Positions 51,983 through 59,686 of a stretch of DNA of 64,000 bases are shown here, piece by piece. The stretch lies in contig JAAEUE010000291.1 of the NCBI GenBank assembly GCA_024227565.1, forward strand, positions 30,722-94,721, read 5' to 3'. The notes under the pieces are model-generated. The model worked only from the letters and a program-made list of their open reading frames with translations. It was not told where the DNA came from and ran no database searches. Positions within the stretch are counted from its first letter, which is position 1; each line of letters starts with the position of its first letter. A program made the position numbers and the translations under genes. The DNA is from Alphaproteobacteria bacterium. Lineage in GTDB: Bacteria; Pseudomonadota; Alphaproteobacteria; Rhizobiales; CAJQND01.

Positions 51983-52996
51983 ATGCCCAGAAAACCGAAT
52001 ATCCTCATCACCAGTGCCGGCGGCAAAACCGGCTTGCAAACCGCCCTTCAGCTGCTTCAGAACGGTTATGCGGTGCGCGCCTTTTTGCGCCGCAACGACC
52101 AGCGGGCCACACGCCTGAAGGAGGCCGGTGCGGAAATCTTCATCGGCGACCAATATTCCGTGCGCGATATGCGCCAGGCCATGGCGGGCGTGCAGCGCGC
52201 CTATCATTGCGCCCCCACCGCCCCCAACGGCCTGCATTTTGGCGCCGTTTTCGCCGCAGCCGCTTTCGAGGCGGGCATCGAACATGTGGTGAGCCTAAGC
52301 CAATGGCTCTCGCAGCCGGAGCATCCCTCCCAGTTTACCCGCGAGGTTTGGCTCAACGACACCATGCTGGAAATGCTGCCGGACGCCAGCGTGACCACGG
52401 TGAATGTGGGCTGGTTTGCCGACAATTACTTCATGGTTCTGGAGCCTGCCGCCCAGCTTGGCCTGCTGCCCATGCCCCTTGGGGATGGGGCGGAAAAGAA
52501 GAACGCCCCACCGTCGAACGAGGATATTGCCGCTGTTGCCGCCGGCGCGCTCATGGATCCGGCCGCGCACGCGGGCAAGGTCTACCGGCCCACCGGGCCA
52601 AAGCTCCTCTCGCCCAACGAGATTGCAGAAACTTTGGGCAAAGTGATGGGGCGCACCGTGCGCTATCAGGACATTTCCGAAGCCATGTTCCAAAAGGCCT
52701 TGAGCGCGGTGCCGCCGCCCAACTATTCCGACGCCATGCTCACCCAGCTCACGTTCTATGTGGAGGAGTATCGCCGGGGCACCTTTGCGGTGAATGCCCC
52801 CACAGATGCGGTGGAGCAGGTTGCCGGCCGGCCGGCGGAGGATTTTGAGACCATTGCCAGGCGCGTGGTGGCTGAGCGGCCAGACGCGGTGCGACCGCAG
52901 GCAGCCGCGTGCGGGCTGTGGCGAATTTCCTCAAAATCGCCCTCGCCCGCCGCCCCAATGTTGCGGCCATCGAACATCGGCGCGGCCATGTGCTGA
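51983..52996 (+). CDS. NmrA-like NAD(P)-binding protein, probable C-terminal frameshift
   Basis: The protein has an N-terminal Rossmann fold (NILITSAGGKTGLQTALQLL, VRAFLRRNDQR), then the NmrA-type body (NEDIAAVAAGALMDPAAHAGKVY). After ...RRVVAERPDAVR the reading changes to an atypical tail (PQAAACGLW...GAAMC). In the +2 frame from about 52894 the coding continues as TAGSRVRAVANFLKIALA, RRPNVAAIEHRR, FCGDNAEWQQSH to a stop at 53092-53094, which is the usual end for the family. So either a one-base deletion near 52892-52894 is real or the base call is wrong. The start is ATG 51983, with AAGGGAAG upstream. Confidence 0.8.
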   Translation: MPRKPNILITSAGGKTGLQTALQLLQNGYAVRAFLRRNDQRATRLKEAGAEIFIGDQYSVRDMRQAMAGVQRAYHCAPTAPNGLHFGAVFAAAAFEAGIEHVVSLSQWLSQPEHPSQFTREVWLNDTMLEMLPDASVTTVNVGWFADNYFMVLEPAAQLGLLPMPLGDGAEKKNAPPSNEDIAAVAAGALMDPAAHAGKVYRPTGPKLLSPNEIAETLGKVMGRTVRYQDISEAMFQKALSAVPPPNYSDAMLTQLTFYVEEYRRGTFAVNAPTDAVEQVAGRPAEDFETIARRVVAERPDAVRPQAAACGLWRISSKSPSPAAPMLRPSNIGAAMC

Positions 52997-53123
52997 TCGA
53001 GAGGTCTGCGTTCTGCGGCGACAATGCCGAATGGCAGCAGAGCCACCGGCCGCAGGTGCAAGGGGCGCAAAAGCTGCTGACGGTGGCCGCGTAGGCGCGC
53101 GGCCACGCCACGCCTCACCCCCT

Positions 53124-53256
53124 CGTCATCCCAGCGCAGGCATGACGAAGATCAACAAACCCGCATCCCTCAACTCCCCCGCATCCCTGCGAAAGCAGGG
53201 ATCCATACAAAGCGTGCCGGACCCTCAGAGCTATGGGCCCCTGCTTTCGCAGGGGC
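53124..53256. repeat. REP/BIME-like paired hairpins
   Basis: CGTCAT (53124-53129) and ATGACG (53142-53147) open the element. Then come ATCCCTGC-GAAA-GCAGGGAT (53183-53202) and, in inverted orientation, GCCCCTGC-TTTC-GCAGGGGC (53237-53256). This is the arrangement of two REP units head to head. A related CGTCGTCCCAGCGC fragment follows at ~53280. The same type of element occurs at 58428-58514. Confidence 0.75.
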
Positions 53257-53365
53257 GCGGGGAAAGTGGGCCACCCCTCGTCGTCCCAGCGCAACGGCAG
53301 ATCTATCATGCGGACATCATTGGTGATAATTGAGGCCCACCCGCACCTAATGAGGCCAGCACCAC

Positions 53366-54145
53366 ATGGACAAGATTACCGCAATTGCAGAAAAGCTCTC
53401 AAACGACTGGTGGGCGCCGCGTGCTGCTTACGAAAAACTGTCTGGCGACCTGGCCCCCACAGGAGTTGAAGAGGCTTATGCGGCACAGACGGCGGTTCAG
53501 GCCAAACTGTCTGAGAAGCGCGGCCGCTTTGCCGGGCGAAAGATAGCGCTGTCCTCAAAAGCCATGCAGCAGATGGTGGGCATAGATCAGCCCGTGGCTG
53601 GGGCATTCTTTGCAAACGATGTGCGCACCTCGCCGGCGGCGATCCAGCTCAGCAACTTCAGACATATGGGTCTGGAGTGTGAGCTCGCTATCGAGCTGAA
53701 CCGCGATGTGTCCCCAAGCGAGACTGCGTTCACGGCCGAGACAGCCAGCGCATTGATTGCCAATGTGAAGCCGGCCTTTGAACTGATCGAAGACAAAGAC
53801 GCCGACTATGGCGACTTGGACGTGCGCACCCTGATTGCCGACAATGCCTGGTGTGGGGGTGTGGTGCTGGGCGCGGAGATTGCTGGCTGGCGCGATCTGG
53901 ATCTCGGCAACATCGCCTCTGAGGTGCATCAAACGGGGGTTGAGCCTGAAGCTGCCAACACGGGCGCTGCAGACCCGTTGGGTTCACTCGCTTGGGTGCT
54001 CAATCATTTTGCCGGCCGTGGCGTGACGTTGCGCAAGGGCGAGCACATCATCACCGGCTCTGCCGTGCGCACCCGCTTTCCCGCCGCCGGCGACAAGATC
54101 AGCTACGCCGCGGCTGGGGCCGTGGTGGAGATCGACGTGGTTTAG
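53366..54145 (+). CDS. 2-keto-4-pentenoate hydratase-like protein (fumarylacetoacetase superfamily)
   Basis: The 259-residue protein has the MhpD/DmpE-type order: DQPVAGAFFANDVRTS, ECELAIELNRDVSP, NVKPAFELIEDKDADY and the C-terminal GSLAWVLNHFAGRGVTLRKG, EHIITGSAVRTRFPAAGDK. E/D metal ligands are consistent with hydratase or decarboxylase members. It normally acts on 2-hydroxypenta-2,4-dienoate, but no other meta-cleavage genes are near, so the substrate is uncertain. It stands alone. Confidence 0.85.
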   Translation: MDKITAIAEKLSNDWWAPRAAYEKLSGDLAPTGVEEAYAAQTAVQAKLSEKRGRFAGRKIALSSKAMQQMVGIDQPVAGAFFANDVRTSPAAIQLSNFRHMGLECELAIELNRDVSPSETAFTAETASALIANVKPAFELIEDKDADYGDLDVRTLIADNAWCGGVVLGAEIAGWRDLDLGNIASEVHQTGVEPEAANTGAADPLGSLAWVLNHFAGRGVTLRKGEHIITGSAVRTRFPAAGDKISYAAAGAVVEIDVV

Positions 54146-54251
54146 GACTTCACCGGATCGCCCCAGTCAACAACAACGTGCTTTTGCTCCAGCAGAAAAA
54201 TATTATATCCTGCAACCTAAAATAGCGAAGCTTTGCTGGGGTGTGCAAACC

Positions 54252-55538
54252 ATGTCATCTGGGGGCTCTAAATACATCATCGCCGCGCTGGCCGTCGCAG
54301 CTGGGGTTTGGCTGAGCGCGTCGGCTGCAACGGCTTATGTGTTTGGCAAAGACAACCGTGTTCGGTTGCCAAGCGAATATTCTCATCTGAAGAACAAGAT
54401 CGGTTTCCTGCACTCTCGCAAGGGCCGTTTTGGCTGCACCGCATCCTGCGTGGCACAAGATACGATTCTGACCGCAGCCCATTGCATCTTCGGCCGGCGC
54501 GGGAAAAAGTCGACCAAAGCTCCAGATGACCTGAAATTCTACCTGCCGCACTCATTGAACGGCCACTACAATTCTGCCCGCGTCTGGCATGTGGGAGATT
54601 ATCTGCCACGCAATGTGCTCACGGGTGTGGGGGGCAGGAGGACGGTCAGCGGCAGGAATGTCAACGCTGATTGGGCCTATGCCAAGATCAGTGCAAACGT
54701 CTGCAAACTTGGCAGCCTCAAAATCAAGTCCCTGCCCATGGGCAAGATCGCCAAGGCAGGCAAGGACAACAAACTGCTTGAGGTTGCCTTTCACGGCGAC
54801 AGGGAATTTGGCAAGACCCTCCTCTTCACGAACAAGTGCCGTGTGAAGGGGGTGACGACGAAGCGCCGGCGCCGAAGCGTTGCGAAGACCATTAAGCACA
54901 CCTGCGATCTGAGGCCCGGAGCGTCCGGCTCTCCGCTTCTGATGAAGTTGGAAGGGCAGCTCACCATCGTCGGGCTCAACGTTGCGGAGCGCTCAACCCG
55001 CCGCTATCTGCGCCGGGGCAAGAAGATCATCAAATATTACAAGCGCAAAGCGGCTCACAATGTTGCGGTTCACCCATCAACGTTCATCCGCCAGCTCGAC
55101 CAGATTGCGCCGGCAAAGATCGTTCTGAGCGCGCGCCATATGGAAACCTTCCAACGCAGCCTGAAGGAACGAAAGCTCTACACCGGCAAGATCGATGGCG
55201 TGTTTGGACCGGCAACCCGCAATGCGATCAGAAAATATGAGCGATCCATCTCAGAACCTGTCTTGGGCATCCCCACCGAAAAGCTGTTGGAGCGGATTGC
55301 TGCGCTCTCGCCGCCGGAAAAGCCAAAAGACCTGAAAACAAAGGGCGAGCTTACCGAAATCGAGCGCCTGCGCGAGAAGCGCCGGACCGTGAGCGGGAAA
55401 GCCAGAGAGGCCCTAACCTTGGAGATCTATCGCAAAAACATGGAGCGGCTCACAGCACTGCAAAACGAATGGTCCAGAGCGAATGGCATCTCAGCGCCCG
55501 AAAACGCAAAACCGCCACTGCTAGGGCCTTGGCCCTAG
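54252..55538 (+). CDS. Secreted trypsin-like serine protease with peptidoglycan-binding domain
   Basis: The 428-residue protein has a signal peptide (ALAVAAGVWLSASAATA), then a chymotrypsin-fold domain with H77 (TAAHC), D140 (NADWAYAKI) and S225 (RPGASGSPLL), and from ~300 a peptidoglycan-binding domain (FQRSLKERKLYTGKIDGVFG, PATRNAIRKYERS). The tail (~345-428) is charged and helical. It probably acts in the periplasm or at the wall. ATG 54252 has GGGGTG upstream; an in-frame GTG at 54243 is an alternative. Its stop overlaps the convergent ABC permease. Confidence 0.85.
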   Translation: MSSGGSKYIIAALAVAAGVWLSASAATAYVFGKDNRVRLPSEYSHLKNKIGFLHSRKGRFGCTASCVAQDTILTAAHCIFGRRGKKSTKAPDDLKFYLPHSLNGHYNSARVWHVGDYLPRNVLTGVGGRRTVSGRNVNADWAYAKISANVCKLGSLKIKSLPMGKIAKAGKDNKLLEVAFHGDREFGKTLLFTNKCRVKGVTTKRRRRSVAKTIKHTCDLRPGASGSPLLMKLEGQLTIVGLNVAERSTRRYLRRGKKIIKYYKRKAAHNVAVHPSTFIRQLDQIAPAKIVLSARHMETFQRSLKERKLYTGKIDGVFGPATRNAIRKYERSISEPVLGIPTEKLLERIAALSPPEKPKDLKTKGELTEIERLREKRRTVSGKAREALTLEIYRKNMERLTALQNEWSRANGISAPENAKPPLLGPWP

Positions 55539-56443
55539 GCCCGTTCACTGAACTGCGACTGCCACCGCAAGAGGTAAGCCTGCAGGCGCCGGATCATCAG
55601 GGCCAGCCCCACGCCCACAATCATCAGAACGAACAGGGCCACCATCATGTCGGCGGTTTCAAGCGTGGCTTCGGCCTCGATGATGATCTTGCCCAACCCA
55701 ATCTGCGCCCCGATAAATTCGCCGATGATCACCCCGATGAGCGAAAATGACAGCGCCGGCGTGAGCACCGCGAACACCCAGGCAAGCGTGGACGGGATCA
55801 CCACGGTCCAGGTCACCTGCCAGTCGCTGGCGCCCATGAGGCGGGCCACGTTGATGTGATCTCTATCGACCGAACGCGCCCCTTCGAACGTGCTGAAGAA
55901 CACGATGAAGAATACGATCACCCAGGCGGTCATGATCTTGGAGGCATCGCCCAGGCCGAACATCAGAACGATGAGCGGCACCAGGGCAATGCGTGGCAGG
56001 GAGTTGAAGGCAACGATAAACGGCTCAAACACCTTTGCCAGAAAGTCCGAGCGCCCAAGGATCAGCCCCACCACAACCCCGCTGCCCACGCCCACCAGGA
56101 ACCCCCAGAACGTGTTGCGCAGGGTGGCCACGGTGGCCGCCCACAAATTGTTGGTGTTGCCGGCAAGGCAGCCTGCAAAGCCGCCCTCCTGGCTTGTGAT
56201 CCAGGCCCCCTTTGAATCGGTGAAGCAGCCAAGCTCCAAAAACCGCGCCCAGATCATATTGGGCTTGGAAATGAAGAAGGGTTCAAGGATCTGGATGGTC
56301 AGAGCCTTCCTCCAGCTCTTCTCAAAGTCTGCAACCAGCCAGTTGTTGACCACATCGCCCCATTGCCAGACCACCAGTATGAGCACCAGCAGGAGCACGC
56401 GCCAAAAATTGACCCAGCCGTTTTCTGACAGCATGCCCCTCAT
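55535..56443 (-). CDS. ABC transporter permease (NitT/TauT type)
   Basis: The 302-residue protein has about six membrane spans and the SsuC/TauC-type coupling region (DRDHINVARLMGASDWQVTW, IPSTLAWVFAVLTPALSFSL). It has an unusually long periplasmic insert between the first two spans (FFISKPNMIWARFLELGCFT). It starts at ATG 56443, which overlaps the ATPase stop. Confidence 0.92.
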   Translation of the reverse strand: MRGMLSENGWVNFWRVLLLVLILVVWQWGDVVNNWLVADFEKSWRKALTIQILEPFFISKPNMIWARFLELGCFTDSKGAWITSQEGGFAGCLAGNTNNLWAATVATLRNTFWGFLVGVGSGVVVGLILGRSDFLAKVFEPFIVAFNSLPRIALVPLIVLMFGLGDASKIMTAWVIVFFIVFFSTFEGARSVDRDHINVARLMGASDWQVTWTVVIPSTLAWVFAVLTPALSFSLIGVIIGEFIGAQIGLGKIIIEAEATLETADMMVALFVLMIVGVGLALMIRRLQAYLLRWQSQFSERA

Positions 56444-57252
56444 CCTTCCGCACTCGTTCTGCGGAACTCTTCGCCCAGGGAATGCCAGATTTTGGAGAAC
56501 AGGGCGCTGAACTCGGGCGTTTCGCGCAATGACACCGCATCGCGCGGGCGCTCGAACGGCACATCGAACACCTCCTTCAGGCGCCCCGGCCGGGCCGACA
56601 GAACGATGATCTTGTCGGACAATGTGAGCGCCTCGCCCAGGTCATGGGTGACGAACACAACCGTCTGCTTTTCCTTGTTCCAGATCTCAAGCAAAAGCTT
56701 GTGCATCTCCAGCTTGGTGTGTGTGTCCAAAGCGCCGAACGGCTCGTCCATCAACAAGATTTCCGGGCGCATGATCAGGGTACGCATCAGCGACACCCGC
56801 TGGCGCATCCCGCCGGACAGGGTTATGGGGAAGGCATCTTCAAAGCCGCCCAGCCCGGCCCGCTCCACCAGCCGGTCCACCTCGGCCTCGCGCTGCGCCT
56901 TGGGCACCCGGTTCAGCTCAAGCCCAAGACCGATGTTCTTGCGCACCGTGCGCCAGGGAAACACCGTGTCGCGCTGAAACACGTAACCCACCTTGGGTGT
57001 TGGCGTGCCGGTGATCACCTGGGTCTCGTCAATCAAGATTTCCCCATCTGAAATGGGGATGAGCCCGGCCATCATGTTCAAGATCGTGCTCTTGCCGCAG
57101 CCGGACGGTCCGATGAGTGCAACGAACTCGCCCTCACGCACATCAAAGCTGACAGCGTCGACGGCAGGCACTTGCCCACCGCCACTGCCATAGATCTTGG
57201 TCAGTTCATTGAGAACGATGCGCGATCGCGCACCGTTCGATACCTCTGTCAT
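56440..57252 (-). CDS. ABC transporter ATP-binding protein (NitT/TauT type)
   Basis: The 270-residue ATPase has Walker A GPSGCGKSTILN, Q-loop VFQRDTVFPWRTVRKNIGLG, signature [15 protein letters not shown] and Walker B LLMDEPFGALD. It resembles SsuB/TauB. It overlaps the binding-protein gene by one base (TGATG), so translation is coupled. Confidence 0.95.
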   Translation of the reverse strand: MTEVSNGARSRIVLNELTKIYGSGGGQVPAVDAVSFDVREGEFVALIGPSGCGKSTILNMMAGLIPISDGEILIDETQVITGTPTPKVGYVFQRDTVFPWRTVRKNIGLGLELNRVPKAQREAEVDRLVERAGLGGFEDAFPITLSGGMRQRVSLMRTLIMRPEILLMDEPFGALDTHTKLEMHKLLLEIWNKEKQTVVFVTHDLGEALTLSDKIIVLSARPGRLKEVFDVPFERPRDAVSLRETPEFSALFSKIWHSLGEEFRRTSAEG

Positions 57253-58295
57253 CAGGCTTTCTGGGCCTTCTCCAGGAAGCTCATGTCGGCCACCGCACCA
57301 TACTCAAGAGGCTTGATCTTGGTCTTCTCGCGGAACCAGACCTTGGCGCCATTGCCGAAGTCCGCCTCCGGGAAGCTGGCGTCGAATTGCCAGATCTTCT
57401 TGTAGTAGGCGATCTCACGCTTCACCAAAGCTTCGGGGAATTTCGGCATCAAAGGTCCGACCACCTTGTAGATCTCTTCCTCGGAGCTCGCGCCCAGCCA
57501 CTGCATGGATTTGTAAAGTGCATTGACATATTTCTGCGCCAGTTCCGGGTTGTCCTTGACCGTCTCTTCCAGCACATAGACCACCGATGCGGGGATCTTG
57601 CCGCCGAACACCTTGTCCCAGGCTGCTTTGTCGGAGATGTCGTAAAGCGGCGTGCCGTAGCCTTCATCTTGGGCCCGGAACTGCCAGGCGGGCACGGCCA
57701 TGATGGCGTCGAACTTGCCGGCTTTGAGGCCACCCAGAATGGTCTTGGAGCCGCCGCCGGCAACCCAGTTGAACTTGTCGTTCACGCCGAAGGATTCCAG
57801 CACGTAGGTGCCATAAACCCAGGTGCCCGAGCCGATGCCCGTTGCCGCGATCACCGGCTTGCCGCCGTCTGAGTTTTTGTATTCTGCCAGCTTTTCAATG
57901 CTGTCGATGCCTTCTTCGGCAAGTTCTTTGCGCAACACGATGTTGGCGTAGGAGCAGCGGTTGTCGGTTGCGAGCAAGATCTTGGCCGGTTTGCCGCGGT
58001 TGGTCAGCTGCAGTGGATGGCTTGAATCGCCCAGGGCGTACCCCACCTGCTCAGCGGCAATCAGCTTGCGCACCTTTGAGCCGCCGAGGGCTTCGGTGAG
58101 CTTAAGATCAAGACCTTCTTCTGCCGCAAAGCCTTTGGCCTTGGCCACCATGTGGGGGGCGTAGATCGTGGTGTTGACCGAATGCGAGGCCTTCAGCTCT
58201 GCACCATCGGCCCCAAGGGCGGTTACAGACCAGGTCATGGTTGACCCAGCCAGGGCGGCTGAGCCTGCAAGGAACTGTCGTTTATCCATCTTCAT
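57252..58295 (-). CDS. ABC transporter solute-binding protein (NitT/TauT/HMP type)
   Basis: The 347-residue periplasmic protein has a signal peptide (MDKRQFLAGSAALAGSTMTW) and the NMT1/ThiY-like fold (NTTIYAPHMVAKAKGFAAEEGL, GYALGDSSHPL, AWQFRAQDEGYG). The family takes up nitrate, taurine, aliphatic sulfonates, pyrimidine precursors or phthalate-like acids. No sulfonate or thiamine gene is adjacent, so the ligand is open. It is first in a three-gene operon. Confidence 0.9.
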   Translation of the reverse strand: MKMDKRQFLAGSAALAGSTMTWSVTALGADGAELKASHSVNTTIYAPHMVAKAKGFAAEEGLDLKLTEALGGSKVRKLIAAEQVGYALGDSSHPLQLTNRGKPAKILLATDNRCSYANIVLRKELAEEGIDSIEKLAEYKNSDGGKPVIAATGIGSGTWVYGTYVLESFGVNDKFNWVAGGGSKTILGGLKAGKFDAIMAVPAWQFRAQDEGYGTPLYDISDKAAWDKVFGGKIPASVVYVLEETVKDNPELAQKYVNALYKSMQWLGASSEEEIYKVVGPLMPKFPEALVKREIAYYKKIWQFDASFPEADFGNGAKVWFREKTKIKPLEYGAVADMSFLEKAQKA

Positions 58296-58427
58296 TTCTT
58301 ACATCCTCCACGGTGTTTTGCCGGGGCATTCCCACTTGCGTTTCGTCCCCAATCAGAATTTCGCCGCCACCATACCAAACCATTGCGCCCGTGCAACGGC
58401 ACTAACGAATAAGTGGCTGCCCCACGA

Positions 58428-58514
58428 CCGTCATTCCCGCGCAGGCGGGAATCCAGGAGCTGCACGCTCGATTGTCCTCCTCGCCCTGGATGCCTGCCTA
58501 CGCAGGCATGACGG
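58428..58514. repeat. BIME-like 87-bp palindromic element
   Basis: CCGTCAT (58428-58434) to ATGACGG (58508-58514) are the ends; inside lie ATTCCCGC-GCAG-GCGGGAAT (58433-58452) and ATGCCTGC-CTAC-GCAGGCAT (58490-58509), joined by ATCCAGG...CCTGGAT. The whole element is a nested inverted repeat, common as a dispersed repeat in Alphaproteobacteria. It lies upstream of the ABC binding-protein operon and downstream of a CoA-transferase gene. Confidence 0.85.
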
Positions 58515-58543
58515 AGAGAGTGTGCTCAAAAGCAGTTGCCGCT

Positions 58544-59686
58544 TCAACATTTCTTCTTCAGCTCGCGCAGCACCTCATCTGTATCGGCTCCGGTTTCCGG
58601 CAGCGTGTTTTTCACCACCACCGGCTTCCCGTCGACCTCGAACGGCAAGCCGGGCGCGCGGAAGCTGGTTCCATCGGCAAGCTCGGTCGTCACCAAACCG
58701 CCTGGACGGTTCACATGCGGGTCGTCGTACATTTGGGCTGGCCGCAAGATGGGGGAAAAGGGGATGTCTTGCGCCGTGAGGGACGCAGCAAGTTGGGCGG
58801 CCTCTTGCTTGGCGATAGCTTCAGCAAATATCGGCAAGGTGCGCGCGCGCGCGTCGATCTTTTGCATGGGTGTTTCCAGCGCCGGATCATCCGACAGTTC
58901 CTGCAGCCCCAAAATATCGCATAAGGAAACCCAATGCCCTGTGGTGATGGCCCCGATGAAGAGCTGGCGCCCATCGGCGGTCTCGAAAATGTCGTACACC
59001 GGCCAGGAGAAGGAGCGTTCCGGCATGGGGGGAGATTCAGTGCCCTCAATCTCGTGCTGCACCATGTGCTGGCCCACCAACAGCAGGCAGTTTTCGAACA
59101 ATCCAATCCGGATGTCGCGCCCCGCCCCGCCTTTTGTACGCTCCAGAACCGCGCCCACCACCGCCATCGCCCCGAACAAGCCGGCCATGATGTCGTTGGC
59201 CGATGAGCCAATGCGCAACGGACGCCCGGTGGGCCCGGTCATGTAGGCAAGCCCGGTCATCATCTGCACCACCTCGTCCATGGCCGTGCGGTCTTGATAA
59301 GGCCCATGCAGGAAGCCCTTGTTGGAGGCAATGATCAGGTCTGGAAAGCGCGCCCTGAGAGCGGCCGGATCAAGCCCCTGCTTGACCAGCGTGCTGTCTT
59401 TGAAGTTGTCCACAAACACATCTGCGCCGGCCAACAGCTCCTCCAGGGCGGCCTTGCCCTCAGCGCTTTTCAGATCCAGGCAAACCGACCGCTTTCCCCG
59501 GTTGAACATGGGAAAGAACCCGGCACCCATGCCGGTGAGCTGACGCGTCTTGTCGCCGCCGGGGGGTTCAACCTTGATAACATCGGCCCCCAGGAAGGCC
59601 AGGAACATGCCGCACGAGGGGCCCATAACCATGTGGCTCAGTTCGACGACTCGAATGCCGTGGAGAGGCTGAAAGGGTTCGCTCAT
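58544..59686 (-). CDS. CaiB/BaiF family III CoA-transferase
   Basis: The 380-residue protein has GIRVVELSHMVMGPSCGMFL, FLGADVIKVEPPGGDKTRQL, NRGKRSVCLDLKSAEG, VDNFKDSTLVKQGL. It is a further member beside those at 24.2 and 41.6 kb, and more distant in detail. The start is taken as ATG 59686, 11 bases after the ancestral polA stop position; the present polA frame runs 119 bp into it. The substrate is unknown. Confidence 0.9.
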   Translation of the reverse strand: MSEPFQPLHGIRVVELSHMVMGPSCGMFLAFLGADVIKVEPPGGDKTRQLTGMGAGFFPMFNRGKRSVCLDLKSAEGKAALEELLAGADVFVDNFKDSTLVKQGLDPAALRARFPDLIIASNKGFLHGPYQDRTAMDEVVQMMTGLAYMTGPTGRPLRIGSSANDIMAGLFGAMAVVGAVLERTKGGAGRDIRIGLFENCLLLVGQHMVQHEIEGTESPPMPERSFSWPVYDIFETADGRQLFIGAITTGHWVSLCDILGLQELSDDPALETPMQKIDARARTLPIFAEAIAKQEAAQLAASLTAQDIPFSPILRPAQMYDDPHVNRPGGLVTTELADGTSFRAPGLPFEVDGKPVVVKNTLPETGADTDEVLRELKKKC

